From: Lentisphaerota bacterium | GTDB lineage: Bacteria; Verrucomicrobiota; Lentisphaeria; Victivallales; Victivallaceae | Assembly (NCBI GenBank): GCA_015061685.1 | Contig: SUWD01000026.1 | Location: 1-34,609 of the forward strand | Length of the DNA: 34,609 nucleotides | Direction of reading: 5' to 3' | Shown: one piece after another, positions 7,412 through 17,700 of the stretch | How the letters are laid out: every line of letters begins with the position of its first letter | Numbering within the stretch: the stretch's first letter is position 1 | Position numbers and translations under genes: made by a program | Notes under the pieces: generated by a model | Told to the model about the DNA's origin: nothing | Database searches by the model: none | What the model saw: only the letters and a program-made list of their open reading frames with translations

Positions 7412-7935
7412 AATCTGCTCCCTCCGCCGTTGAAAGTGCGTGGTTTGTCAACCGCCTTGAAACGGGGCAGATTGCAGCGGAAATTTATTCCGTCAAAGAG
7501 CAGAGTCATCAAAAGCATGAAAAATATGCCGCCGATCAGCTGAAAGATCATCATGCTCCAGATGTCCGGCCCCGGAAAAGCTGTCCGGCAGATCAGAGAA
7601 TGGAGCAAATTGCCGAGAAATACCGCAAATCCGCACAATGCTCCGCCGAGGATCGCCGATACCGGAAGATGCCGCTGCAGACGCAAGGCACATTGTTCGG
7701 CAAGCAGGACGATCAATATCATCCAGATCGCAGTCGGCATGAAACTGCGGGCATAAATCGCATCCAGAAGCAGACCGGATAATCCTGCCGCCCAGAGACC
7801 GTAATTTTTACCGAATGCCACGGCGAAATAAAAGGCTCCGAAAACCGGCAGACCCAGAGATAAACCCATATTGCCGCAGATCAATTCAAAAGTCATGAGC
7901 AGAGCAGTTACCGTAAGAGTCAGAAAGGACTTCAT
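7408..7935 (-). CDS. mreD: Rod shape-determining protein MreD
   Basis: A 175-residue, highly hydrophobic protein with about five membrane segments, the size and topology of MreD, which sits in the inner membrane with MreC and links MreB filaments to cell-wall synthases. MreD sequences are poorly conserved, so the call rests on topology, length and position between mreC and mrdA, the classical order. It overlaps both neighbours by 4 bases (ATGA at 7408-7411 and 7932-7935). The C-terminal tail is polar and Gly-rich. Confidence 0.85.
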   Translation of the reverse strand: MKSFLTLTVTALLMTFELICGNMGLSLGLPVFGAFYFAVAFGKNYGLWAAGLSGLLLDAIYARSFMPTAIWMILIVLLAEQCALRLQRHLPVSAILGGALCGFAVFLGNLLHSLICRTAFPGPDIWSMMIFQLIGGIFFMLLMTLLFDGINFRCNLPRFKAVDKPRTFNGGGSRL

Positions 7936-8801
7936 ATTTCACTCTCCGGGATGAGGGCGATGGCAACAAAACGGAGAGTTTCAAAACGCACCGCCAATGT
8001 CAATTCGCAGTGGTAATCCTTTTGTTCATAAGAGGATGAAGCGTTGACCGTATATAATTCGCCAAGCTTGATCCCTGCCGGAATCCCCTTTTCAAACCCG
8101 GTGGTGGTAACCAGATTGCCGTTGAGGTAATCTTCCCGCAGCGGCAGCATACCGAAACTTAAACGTTCCCTGCCGGACACCGCCGCTCCGGTATTGGTAA
8201 AACCGATCTCCTGATTGGAACTGACCATGCCTGATACCCGCAGATCGCTGTTGGCAATAGTCATAACTTTGCTGGTGCGGGCACCTGTTTCCGAAATTAC
8301 TCCGACCAGCAGCATTTGTCCGTCAGCAGTAACATCCACCACTGCCGCCCCTTTGACAATACCGTCCCGGCGGCCCTTGTTGATGGTGAATCCCTCCCGG
8401 AAGTGCAAAGGATCCCGGAGCATGATCTCCGCCACGGTATAAGAGGGCGTGGCACGGAAACGCAAATTGAGAATACTGCGTAATTTGCGGTTTTCTTCGA
8501 GCAATTCTCCGGTGGCAGTTGCCTGCAAAGCCAACTGCTGATTGCTTTCAGTCAATTTTTCCACCTTGGCGGCAAGAGTTCCTTTGTCCTGCAGAAGCAA
8601 GGTTGAATCAGTCAGTTTACGGGAAGGTGAAGCGGTCTGCAAATAGGGGTAGAAAAAACCATCGGCAAAACGTGCCATGGCAAATTTTATCACCCGGAAA
8701 CCGGATGCGAGGATCAGCAGCAGAAAAATTATGCCCAGCGTGGTAAACAACAGCAGCCGGGGATTGTGGCGGCTCTTTTTGATGGGAGTCATCTGTTTCA
8801 T
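7932..8801 (-). CDS. mreC: Rod shape-determining protein MreC
   Basis: A 289-residue protein with one membrane segment at residues ~15-38, a heptad-like helical region (~60-105: leucine-rich, Glu/Lys-rich, ending LEENRKLRSILNL) and a beta-rich periplasmic domain with the MreC signature area around FTINKGRRDGI and VVDVTADGQMLLVGVI. MreC scaffolds PBP2 and the elongasome in the periplasm. The start ATG overlaps the stop of the upstream ATPase gene (8798-8801), and its stop overlaps the mreD start. mreB is not in this window. Confidence 0.95.
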   Translation of the reverse strand: MKQMTPIKKSRHNPRLLLFTTLGIIFLLLILASGFRVIKFAMARFADGFFYPYLQTASPSRKLTDSTLLLQDKGTLAAKVEKLTESNQQLALQATATGELLEENRKLRSILNLRFRATPSYTVAEIMLRDPLHFREGFTINKGRRDGIVKGAAVVDVTADGQMLLVGVISETGARTSKVMTIANSDLRVSGMVSSNQEIGFTNTGAAVSGRERLSFGMLPLREDYLNGNLVTTTGFEKGIPAGIKLGELYTVNASSSYEQKDYHCELTLAVRFETLRFVAIALIPESEI

Positions 8802-10060
8802 AATGAACGCAGCCTCTCTTTCAACAGCCGCTGGATGTACTCTTCTCCGTAGAGTGAACGCATCAATTCAATATTGAATTCATAAAAGAGTTCGGCATCC
8901 GGCCGGGTTATCATGCCGCCACCGGAAAGTTCCACGATCTGTTTGCGTTTCCGGGGATCGTTTTCATAGACGGCGAGATGACGCATCAGAGTACGGGGGG
9001 ATAATTCGGTGAATTTTTTCTGACCGAATTCCTCCGTATATTCCGCTCCCATCAGAGAAACGATATTGCGGGGCGGCTTTTTCATGCCGAATGTGCCGAG
9101 AAAATCCTCGATCATTTCCATACAGCGTTCTTCATCAAAAACCGGATAGCTTATCCGTCTGCCCCGGGAGAGGATACTGGGAGGAAATTCATAATTCGCC
9201 GTCAGAACCGGCAGAATATTCCCCGGAGGAGTGAAAGCTCCCCCCACATTGGTGCGGAAATTGTACCAGTTGACCGACCGGGGATCGATATCATCAAAAA
9301 AGAGTACAAAACGGCGGTCGTGCCGGGCGGAAAGTGTGTCGATCAAGCTGTGCCATGAATTTTCCAGAGCTTCCGGATCAGGCAGGATCACCACCGTGTC
9401 CGGCACCGAAAGAGCAAAGGAGATCACCATACTGGTTTTGCCGTACCCCGGCAGACTGTTTATCAGCAGCGGCAGACTGGTTTTTCCCCGGTGGAAATTC
9501 TGGAAATGCTCCTGCAATGCCAGACGCACTCCCGGAAAACCGAAAAATTTATCTACACTTTTGGCGGATGACGGCTCGACCGGGAAAAATCTGCCGTCCC
9601 GGTAGTTGAAAACCCGCCGGGTGATAAAAGGATCTGCCCCAACGATCTCTTTTGCCAGAGTTGTCAGGTCAGGATCCGGCACCAGAGCGGTAAAGAGTTT
9701 TTCCGCTTTAGGCATAAGCATCGACTTTGAACCGGTATCTGTTTCCGGCAGACGGCACAATTCCCCGATCAGGATTTTCACCTTGTCCAAAAGGAAAGCG
9801 GCATCGGGACTGAAAGAATCCCCGGTCAATTCACCGGGCATGATGCCGTTGACGGTAAATGCGTTGAAAATCTCCCCGAAAAGTTTCGCTTTGAATTTTT
9901 CCGCATCATATACTCTGGCAAGGTGATTGAGTTTTTCGCAGATGTTTTTTCTGTCAAGCAGCATCTCCAACCGGCGCAGAAAGATATCCTCCGGTGAAAC
10001 AGGTTCTCCTGCTTCACCGGGTCGGTAAAAAAGCAAACGGAATGCCGCCTGACCGGTCAT
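8798..10060 (-). CDS. AAA-type ATPase resembling DUF815, in the mre operon
   Basis: A 420-residue cytoplasmic protein. The first ~190 residues are helical and unrecognised. A P-loop follows at 205-210 (GYGKTS), then Walker B at 251-257 (FVLFFDD) and an LTANY sensor-1-like motif with Asn near 289. The first glycine of the canonical P-loop is replaced by Ser202. The arrangement resembles the DUF815 family of AAA proteins, whose function is unknown. The gene starts 5 bases after icd ends, its ribosome site (AAAGGATG) lies inside the last codons of icd, and its stop overlaps the mreC start. An ATPase coupled to mreCD-mrdA could act in envelope assembly; that is inference from position only. Confidence 0.7.
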   Translation of the reverse strand: MTGQAAFRLLFYRPGEAGEPVSPEDIFLRRLEMLLDRKNICEKLNHLARVYDAEKFKAKLFGEIFNAFTVNGIMPGELTGDSFSPDAAFLLDKVKILIGELCRLPETDTGSKSMLMPKAEKLFTALVPDPDLTTLAKEIVGADPFITRRVFNYRDGRFFPVEPSSAKSVDKFFGFPGVRLALQEHFQNFHRGKTSLPLLINSLPGYGKTSMVISFALSVPDTVVILPDPEALENSWHSLIDTLSARHDRRFVLFFDDIDPRSVNWYNFRTNVGGAFTPPGNILPVLTANYEFPPSILSRGRRISYPVFDEERCMEMIEDFLGTFGMKKPPRNIVSLMGAEYTEEFGQKKFTELSPRTLMRHLAVYENDPRKRKQIVELSGGGMITRPDAELFYEFNIELMRSLYGEEYIQRLLKERLRSL

Positions 10061-10065
10061 CTTGC

Positions 10066-11316
10066 TTACATCCTTTCGACAACCGCTTTGGCAAATCCGG
10101 AACAGCTCAATTCAGTAGCTCCGGCAGTCAGACGGGCAAGGTCATAAGTCATCATGCGGTCAGCGATCGCCCGGCTGATACCGGCGATCAGCAGATCGGC
10201 AGCCTCGTTCCAGTTGAGGTGGCGGAGCAGCATTTCGCCGGAGAGAGCCAGACTGCAGGGGTTGACTTTGTCCATGCCGGCATATTTGGGGGCGGTGCCG
10301 TGGGTTGCTTCAAAGACGGCGTGGCCGGTGATGTAGTTGATATTTGCTCCCGGAGCGATACCGATACCGCCGACGCAGGCGGCGAGGGCGTCGGAAACAT
10401 AATCGCCGTTGAGGTTGAGCGTGGCGATCACATCATATTCATCCGGCCGGGTGAGGATCTGCTGCAGGAAGGCATCGCAGATGCAGTCTTTGACCAGAAT
10501 TTTACCTTCCGGGGCGACGCCGTTGCAGTCGGCATAGGCGACAGCGACGTCGGCATATTCCCGTTTGACCAATTCATAACCCCAGTTTTTGAATCCGCCC
10601 TCGGTGAATTTCATGATATTGCCTTTGTGAACCAGGGTCACGCTGCGGCGTTTATTGGCGATGGCGTAATCCATTGCCGCCCGGATAAGTCTTTCGCTGC
10701 CCTCGATGGAGACCGGTTTGATGCCGATGCTGGAAGTTTCGGGGAAGCGGATCTTTTTGACGCCCATTTCATTGCGGAGGAAGTCGATTACTTTGGCAGC
10801 TTCCGGGGTGCCGGACATCCACTCGATACCGGCGTAGATATCTTCAGTATTTTCCCGGAAAACGATCATATCGGTTTTTTCCGGAGCTTTCACGGGTGAG
10901 GGGACTCCTTCAAAGTAACGGACGGGACGGACGCAGGCGAAAAGGTCAAGTTCCTGACGCAAAGCGACGTTGAGTGAGCGGAAGCCGCCGCCGACGGGGG
11001 TGGTCAGAGGTCCTTTGATGGCGATAAGGCAGCGGCGGATCTCGTCGATGGTCTCCTGGGGGAGCCAGATGGTATCATTGTAAACGGCGTTGGCTTTTTC
11101 CCCGGCGAAAATTTCCTGCCATGCGATCTGCCGTTTGCCGTTGTAAGCCTTTTTCACAGCACTGTCCCACATGAACATGGACGCTTTCATGATATCCGGG
11201 CCGATGCCGTCGCCCTCGATGAAACTTACTATCGGATTATCCGGTACCTGCAAAGAACCGTTGTTGTTAACGATATATTCGCCATTGGCGGGGCGGACGA
11301 TGTGAGAAATGCTCAT
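10066..11316 (-). CDS. icd: Isocitrate dehydrogenase, NADP-dependent
   Basis: A 416-residue enzyme, exactly the length of the E. coli homodimeric Icd, which converts isocitrate to 2-oxoglutarate with NADP+ in the TCA cycle. The substrate-binding segment [14 protein letters not shown] is intact, including the serine equivalent to the E. coli phosphorylation site, as is [18 protein letters not shown]-specific residues appear conserved: Lys-Tyr in PKYAG, then the Tyr and Arg of TYDLARL. Start: the ATG at 11316 has an AAGGAG site 8-9 bases upstream; an in-frame ATG at 11382 would add 22 non-homologous residues and overlap the promoter. It heads the series leading into the ATPase and mre genes. 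Confidence 0.97.
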   Translation of the reverse strand: MSISHIVRPANGEYIVNNNGSLQVPDNPIVSFIEGDGIGPDIMKASMFMWDSAVKKAYNGKRQIAWQEIFAGEKANAVYNDTIWLPQETIDEIRRCLIAIKGPLTTPVGGGFRSLNVALRQELDLFACVRPVRYFEGVPSPVKAPEKTDMIVFRENTEDIYAGIEWMSGTPEAAKVIDFLRNEMGVKKIRFPETSSIGIKPVSIEGSERLIRAAMDYAIANKRRSVTLVHKGNIMKFTEGGFKNWGYELVKREYADVAVAYADCNGVAPEGKILVKDCICDAFLQQILTRPDEYDVIATLNLNGDYVSDALAACVGGIGIAPGANINYITGHAVFEATHGTAPKYAGMDKVNPCSLALSGEMLLRHLNWNEAADLLIAGISRAIADRMMTYDLARLTAGATELSCSGFAKAVVERM

Positions 11317-11361
11317 GATAAAACTCCTTCTTTTGGGAATTGTTGAAAATGCCATTTCGAT

Positions 11362-11390
11362 AATATAGCATCTCAACTGCACTTAAGCAA
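11362..11390 (-). promoter_or_regulatory. Sigma-70 promoter of icd
   Basis: Reading the minus strand: TTGCTT (11390-11385), 17 bases, TATATT (11367-11362), about 46 bases before the icd ATG. It would serve the whole icd-ATPase-mreC-mreD-mrdA series. Confidence 0.55.
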
Positions 11391-11429
11391 GTTTTTCCGC
11401 AGGAAAAGGCGGAGTTTGTCCGGTGATGA

Positions 11430-12008
11430 TCATTCCCGGTTGTTTCTGTCCATGATACGGGCATTTTCAAGGACGATTTCCCAAGCCTTGTTTTCACATC
11501 CTTTGAAACTGCTGTTTTCGAAAGCGTAACGAACCAGATTTTCGTGAGTGGAAAAAAGTTTCCCGGCATCCAGTTGCATTACATGTCCATCACCGTAAGC
11601 AACGACGAACTCCGTACCATTGTGATTATGGCACGCAAGGATGGGAATAGCTCCGGGGCAATTGTCAAGCATGGCACACTTCAATCCGTTTCCGTAGTAG
11701 GCATAAAAATTATCCTCTTTTCCGGAAACCGGACAGCGGAAAATACGCTCATTATCATCCAGATAGGGCCTTAATAACTGCAAACCGTCTTTGCCGGCTG
11801 CCGGAGGATACCAGTTATCATTATCTCCGGCGTAGAATAAAATCGCACAGGCGAGCTGTTTGTTATTGTTGATGCAGCTGGCAACTCCGGCACGTTCTTT
11901 TGCCCGGTGCATAGCCGGAAGTGCAATCGCAGCTCCGATGGTAAGCAGGATAACTACCTCTGCGGCAAAGAAATTGTATCTGCGGATCTTTTTCAACTTC
12001 CCGAACAT
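11430..12008 (-). CDS. Degenerate pseudopilin-like protein
   Basis: A 192-residue protein with the architecture of the short-chain pseudopilins common in PVC bacteria: a basic N-terminus, one hydrophobic helix (~residues 14-34), then a globular part with a late YGDGHVMQL motif like the H/D-x-G-x-V motif near the end of these proteins. The helix start reads NFFAAEVVILL: Glu at the +5 position is kept, but the glycine before the prepilin-peptidase cut and the FTLIE core are missing. It may stay as an uncleaved membrane protein, or be cleaved unusually. It has its own strong promoter and a GGAGGT ribosome site, so it looks expressed rather than dead. It is separate from the glycan locus upstream. 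Confidence 0.7.
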   Translation of the reverse strand: MFGKLKKIRRYNFFAAEVVILLTIGAAIALPAMHRAKERAGVASCINNNKQLACAILFYAGDNDNWYPPAAGKDGLQLLRPYLDDNERIFRCPVSGKEDNFYAYYGNGLKCAMLDNCPGAIPILACHNHNGTEFVVAYGDGHVMQLDAGKLFSTHENLVRYAFENSSFKGCENKAWEIVLENARIMDRNNRE

Positions 12009-12034
12009 ATCGACCTCCCTCGTGAATACAACTC

Positions 12035-12070
12035 AATATACATCCTGACACAGATTTTGTCAAGATGTAT
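12035..12070 (-). promoter_or_regulatory. Strong promoter inside a 33-bp palindrome
   Basis: Minus strand: TTGACA (12063-12058), 17 bases, TATATT (12040-12035). The same region is an imperfect palindrome at 12038-12070: ATACATC and TGACA on the left mirror TGTCA and GATGTAT on the right, around a 7-base centre. A repressor bound here would cover the -35, spacer and part of the -10, so this is a candidate regulated promoter for the gene at 12008. Confidence 0.65.
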
Positions 12071-12085
12071 GGCAGGAATCGCAGG

Positions 12086-14650
12086 TTATTTCCGGATAAG
12101 CGGGATCAAGTCATACGGATTGGCTGATGTCAGCCAGAGTCTTTCCGGGAAATCGTGCCGGGGGGAGAGTGATTGCCCGTTTACGGTCAGATTGAAAAAG
12201 TGCGGTGCATCCTCCGAGATCCGGAACGGCTGGAAAAATTGCGTATCTATCCGTATTTCGGCAATTCCGTTATCCCGGAAAAACTCCATTCCCGGCGGGA
12301 AGCCGATCCAGTGTCCGGGGCGTCCGTAATTCAAACCTGCTGATAAAACCTTGCGGGAAAGTGCCGGCAGATACTCCAATCTCAATTTTGCTGTTGAAAT
12401 ATTGCGGAATTGGAAAACTATCCTTTTTTCACGCTCAAATATGCGGTAATCGACCTTGTCTAGTTTCTGCCACAAAGCATCTTTTTCACCGGTGATGCAG
12501 ATGTTTTTATCATTTCCCTCTTTCCAGAAACGGCACTTTTCAGCTGCGGCATCCCATTGCGGCAGATCAAGAAGCACTTTTTCCAGCAGTTTGATTCTGG
12601 CACGCAGTTTTTCCGGGTAGATCAGATAATTTTCCACCTCGGCATGGTATCCCAGCCGGGGATCATTTTCGCAAAGGATGCACGCTCTGGCAGTGGCGGC
12701 GATCTCCTCTCTTATCACTTCGGTGATCTTTTCGGAATTATCTTTGCCGGTCAGGATCATCTCATCCCGCAGACGGTAAAATTCAAACCACCGCAAAGTG
12801 CCGCTGATCTGCAAGCCGATAAATTCAGCAAGAGCCGCCTCTTTTTTCTGCACTTCATTGGAAGTGGTCTCCTGCAATATTTTCAGACCGCTCTGCCAGC
12901 ACTCATCCATATTGCAGAGCAAAGTCCTGATCTCTGCCGGAGTGAAGTCATAATCGCAGCATTCACCAACCATATCACCGCAGTTGACCACACTGCTCAA
13001 GGTGTAGCTTGGTGCCAGCGGCAGAGCCGCCGGTTCAAGATGCCACGGGAAAACCAATTCGTGATGCAGAGGGCCGTACCACTTGAAAGAGAGTGTTTCC
13101 GGGAAAAAGTTTGCTGCTTCGCTGAATTTCATCATTGCACAAGCTGCTTTTTCCGCATTTTTTCCCCACATTTTCCGGCACAGGGAAATCAGGAACTCTT
13201 TTTTATCTGCCGGGAAAGGCAGAAAGGAGAGTTCTCCTGCGGCCTGATTCATCAAGCCGGGATATGCTCCAAAATACCAGCACTGCATTATCGCCTGACA
13301 ATTATTCTCTGTCAGGCCTCGGTAACGGTCATAGAGGATCCCCGGAAGCGGCATATATGGCACGCTGGCATTGCCGTGGGAACATCCGGTCTGGATTTTT
13401 GCCGCCATTTTTTTGGCTTTGAGAGACTTCCAGTATTCCGACGGGCCCGCCCATGAGAGTGAATAATCCTGTACGGTCATGGTTTTGCCAAGTTGAGTGA
13501 CATTGCCGCCGGTTTCACAATTATTCATGAAAAAACAATCTTCCGGCCACGCTTCTGCGACTTCCCGGATAAGATCGTTTTCCGGTTCATTATGGAAGTG
13601 GATCGAGCGGTAGAACCAGCCGAAAAATTCCGCATCGGGTTGCTCTTTACGCATTGCTGCTGACATGGTGCGGGCAATGCCGGCAAAGATTTCCGGGGCG
13701 GTCTTTTTGGAACAGACCGGACAGTTGCAAGTGCTGATATGGGGATAAAGCAGCCGGGTGCCGCAGGGATAACTGCCCTCCAGACACATGATGTTTATCA
13801 TACCGCCAAGACCGTGTACCGTGGAAAAAATATGACTTATGGTTTCCGTAAGGTATTGCTGACCGGCGGCGGATGAGGTACAGAAATCAGCAGCTTTTCC
13901 CTCCTTGTGGCCGCTTAATTCCGGATGATTTGCCAGATCTTCAGCGGTGAAAGTTTTGAATCCCCCGGTATTGAAGCCTTTTGGTTCAGTGCAGAAAAGA
14001 TAACATTTTATTCCGTATCTGGCACACTTATCCACGACTTTCTGCAATTTTGCCAGTTTTTTTCTTCCGCTTTCAAGTTCTCTTGCCGGGAAAAGAGAAG
14101 AGGGCATCTCGTAAAGATAGATGGTTATCCAGACACCATTCATTCTTTCGTGAGCGAGGCGGTCGAGATATGCTTCGGGATAATAATCGACCTCATCGCT
14201 CAACTCATCCAGCCGCAGCGGAGGGCGGCTGTTGGGGGAAAAGCAGCTGCGGGTGATCCGGTGTTTTATTGCCGGGGTTTTTTCAACCGTGCCGGTTATG
14301 TTGTTTTTGAGCATTTCCTCCAATTCATAAACCCCATACCTGATCCCGGCGTCACCGGAAGCATAAACGGTCAATTTTTTACCGGAGAATTCCACTCTGA
14401 ACCCCTCCGGAGGCAAAGAAAGATCATCAATGACGGTCAATGTCAAATCCGCATCACTGCTGACGGTGAATTGTCTCTGCAGAGATTCCAGTACGGTTTG
14501 GGGGATGACTTCCGGATTGATTATCTGCAAATGCAGATCTTTTCTTGCCGTGGAGAGGTCAAAAGTTTCCAGTTCCCGGACAAATCCCATATTGGAACGG
14601 TCGGGCCGGGGCAGTTGGTCATATTGTTGGAGCAATTCGCAAAAATCCAT
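12086..14650 (-). CDS. Glycosidase-like protein, GH20b/DUF4838-like, cytoplasmic
   Basis: An 854-residue protein with no signal peptide. Residues ~35-125 resemble the small alpha/beta domain that precedes the barrel in GH20 and GH67-type enzymes (AGIRYGVYELEEML at 101-114). A putative TIM barrel follows from ~155, with EGSYPCG (Glu291) and a Cys-rich CNCPVC at 308-313 of the kind found in DUF4838-type proteins. The C-terminal third is helical and then beta-rich. I infer a glycoside hydrolase on uronic or amino-sugar oligosaccharides, but neither substrate nor catalytic pair is certain. It ends the glycan locus, 145 bases after the secreted barrel protein. With no export signal, it probably acts on imported oligosaccharides. 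Confidence 0.65.
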   Translation of the reverse strand: MDFCELLQQYDQLPRPDRSNMGFVRELETFDLSTARKDLHLQIINPEVIPQTVLESLQRQFTVSSDADLTLTVIDDLSLPPEGFRVEFSGKKLTVYASGDAGIRYGVYELEEMLKNNITGTVEKTPAIKHRITRSCFSPNSRPPLRLDELSDEVDYYPEAYLDRLAHERMNGVWITIYLYEMPSSLFPARELESGRKKLAKLQKVVDKCARYGIKCYLFCTEPKGFNTGGFKTFTAEDLANHPELSGHKEGKAADFCTSSAAGQQYLTETISHIFSTVHGLGGMINIMCLEGSYPCGTRLLYPHISTCNCPVCSKKTAPEIFAGIARTMSAAMRKEQPDAEFFGWFYRSIHFHNEPENDLIREVAEAWPEDCFFMNNCETGGNVTQLGKTMTVQDYSLSWAGPSEYWKSLKAKKMAAKIQTGCSHGNASVPYMPLPGILYDRYRGLTENNCQAIMQCWYFGAYPGLMNQAAGELSFLPFPADKKEFLISLCRKMWGKNAEKAACAMMKFSEAANFFPETLSFKWYGPLHHELVFPWHLEPAALPLAPSYTLSSVVNCGDMVGECCDYDFTPAEIRTLLCNMDECWQSGLKILQETTSNEVQKKEAALAEFIGLQISGTLRWFEFYRLRDEMILTGKDNSEKITEVIREEIAATARACILCENDPRLGYHAEVENYLIYPEKLRARIKLLEKVLLDLPQWDAAAEKCRFWKEGNDKNICITGEKDALWQKLDKVDYRIFEREKRIVFQFRNISTAKLRLEYLPALSRKVLSAGLNYGRPGHWIGFPPGMEFFRDNGIAEIRIDTQFFQPFRISEDAPHFFNLTVNGQSLSPRHDFPERLWLTSANPYDLIPLIRK

Positions 14651-14795
14651 AAAATACGAACTCTTTTTCAGTTTTCAATTAAAATACCGGTCAATGGGCA
14701 AATGAATATTATTACCATACTCAAAATGCCCATGACATACTATATTGTCCGGAAGCGGATTTTTCCAGTCCCGGATGAGAATTTGACGCAATACC

Positions 14796-17700
14796 TCAAT
14801 ACAGCTCCACCTCTGCAATGACGCCGCGGCAGGAATTGGTGCCGAGCATCTGATCGTAAGGAGTTGTGACATATTCGGTTACTTCGATTTTCATCGTGGA
14901 GGTGACTTCTCCATCGAGCGGGATGATGATCTCCTCTTTTTTGCTGTCATTTACGAAGTTGTAATGTTTGCTGTCAGTGACGATCACACCTTTACGCAAG
15001 TTGCCAAGCGGAGTGTAGATACGGGCCTCTTTTACAGCGGCGGCTTTGGGCAGGGTATAGGCGATATAGGGAGCCTTGTCACCGGGATAGGGGGCCCAGC
15101 AGAATTCGTGCCGGGTCGGGTTGCGGATGCCGTCAAGCGTGCAGTAGAGGGCACCGACTTTGGTGTAGGACATATTGTAATAATTGCCATACTGGGAAGA
15201 TGCCTTGATACCGGGGATGTGTGCAGGGCGTTTTTCCGGCTGGGTGTGATAGGTGATCTGATCCATGAGGAGCATTTCACCGATGGCGAGATGGTTGCCT
15301 TTCTTTTTCCGGTCATTGAGGTGTTGGGCGATCCGTTGTTCCACGCTGTCGGAATCTTCCATGCTTTCGGCAAGTTTGCGGTCGGTCATGTATATACGGG
15401 TGTGTCTGCCGCGGATGGTGTCGGTGAATTTACCGTCTTTTACGGTGAAGCTTCTGGTAGCACCGGCATTGTACAAAGTGCCGTTGAATTTATTGGGCAG
15501 AGTGTATTCGATTTTCAGCTCTTTGAATGTGGCATTGGCAGACATCACGCAGAATTCTTTACCATCTTTTTTCATACCGGTGAAGAACATCGTTTCAGCC
15601 GGAGTGACGGTGGATTTGACTTCGATGGTATCTTTGATAATATAATTTTTCAATGCTCCGAGCTGATCGCAGAGAACGGGGATACCGACGATGAGTGATG
15701 AGTAACGCAGTCCATCCATCGGAGCGTAGAAGGAGAATCCTTTGGCATTCTCCAGAGCCGCTTCGATGATTTGGTGACGCAGATCCTGATATGACGGTGG
15801 AATACCTTTGATCGAGGGATCCGAGGAAAGAGCTTTGGGGAAAAGAGTTCCGGGGAGCATGATCCACCACGGTTTACCGATCTGTTTGGCGGTTTTGCCC
15901 CGTAAAGTGGTATCCATTGGGCGTTTGGTGTGGATTTTTTCATAATATCCGGGATAGCAGTCGGGAAAAAGGATATCGCAGCTGCCGGCAAATTTTATCA
16001 TGCCTTCGTTGGAAAAGTTGGTGACGACGCAGGGGTGATAAGGGTCGGCTTCTTCGATGACCTCTTTTGCCTGTGCGAGCCATTCGGGAGTTTTGACGGA
16101 TGCTTCAGGTTCGTCCGCCATGTAATAAGCCAATACGCCGGGGTGTTTTCCCATCTCTGTAATATTGCGGGTAAGCAATTCGATCTGTTCTTGTGTCATT
16201 GCCCGGGTCTGTCTTTCCGTGGCGAAGGTGTAATTCTTATCGGTAGTACGTCTGCCGTCCATCTGGTGATAAGGATTGAGAATACCTTTGCGTTTGCTTG
16301 CCCACAAGGTGTCCATGATCATTTTGTAATCGGCAAAATCACATGCTTTCATGGAGGGGTGGACGTAACTGTTTTCCTCTTTGCCCAGAGTGATCCCCGG
16401 TTCGACAATGTACCATCCGATGGGGATGAAAGGTTTGCCGTCAACGAAACAGGCTCCGGAGGCATCGAGCCATACTTCGCCCTCGCGGTAGGGGAGTTTG
16501 CGGATTTTTATATTTTCTTTGAAATTGTGTTCGTTTTCAGTCATGGAGATTTGCAGATTATATCTGCCGTCAGGAAGTTTTGCCGCATCGAAAATGACTT
16601 TATTTCCGGTGGGATCAGCGGTGATTTGTTTCTGCAAGACCACTTTACCGGCATCGTCGAGAAGTTCGGCGGTGATAAGTTTACCGGCACTTTGATTTGC
16701 GGAGATCTGCACTTCGATATTTTTATCGGGCATAGTGGCGTAAATATTGTTGCGGTAAGCCGGACGCTTGAGTACCGCTTTGAAAGGTGAATAATACATC
16801 TCCACGGCGGATGAGTAACGTTTCAACAGAACCGGTTCGCTCTCATTGCTCCAGAATTCGATATAGTAATTATATTTTCCCGGCTCTTTGCAGTTGGTGG
16901 TGAATGTTACCGGCATATTGGTTTTGCCGGGAATACCGAGGAGTTTTTCACTTTGTCCTTTGATATTGCCTTGGGCGTCGGAGAAATAAGCTTTGACCGT
17001 GAAGCAGGCTCCATTTTCAGAAGTGCTGAAAAGATTGGCTCTGGTGGTGCAGACCAGATCGCCATTATCGGCTTTGGAGATGGTATTACGCATACTTTCC
17101 AGATTGTAGAGGAAGCGGTCGGCGGAAAAATTTTTGACCTGATATGCGGGATATTCCCAGACCATGGAGTGATCGAGTTTGGTGTAAACGCTGCCGGAAG
17201 AAAGTTCAGAGGAGCTGAAAGTTGCTGCTTTTCCGGCTTTTTTAGCACCGGCATAACGGTTTCTGCCGATATCCAGACGCCAGTTGCTGTTGGTTTTGCT
17301 GTCAATATCCATCACCCCCAGCGGGAAGGCGATTTCGAGGATCCACTTGTCTTTTTCTCTGCGGGCGGCGGTTTTCATCATGGCATCCCATTTTCCGGGA
17401 GAGGAATATGATTTGCCGCCGACATTGTTATCTACATAGCGTTTGCCGTTGTATTTGCCATTGCAGTCAACGATGATTTTGTAGAAGTATTGCAGAGACT
17501 CATCACAGGCGAGTTTGATTTCGATGGAGTCATTGAGCCAGATGCCGGAGTGACCGTTGGTCAAAGGTACTTCGCTCAAGTGTGCCATTTCCGGTTCGTC
17601 GCATTCAACGTAGAAATAGAGATTTTTGCCGTTACAAAAGGTTTTGTAGCGGGTTTGAATGGCGGCTTTTTTCTCTGAACCGAGCATTTTAAAATCTGAA

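Noticed and set aside
11391..11414. Terminator from TTTTCC / GGAAAA near 11393-11407
   Set aside because: The stem is 6 bp, no T-run follows on the minus strand, and it lies right before the icd promoter; too weak to call.
12557..16790. Several long plus-strand frames opposite the glycan genes (for example 12557-13456, 14964-15698, 15930-16790)
   Set aside because: They mirror the codon phase of the recognisable minus-strand proteins and contain no coherent domains; they are antisense shadows.
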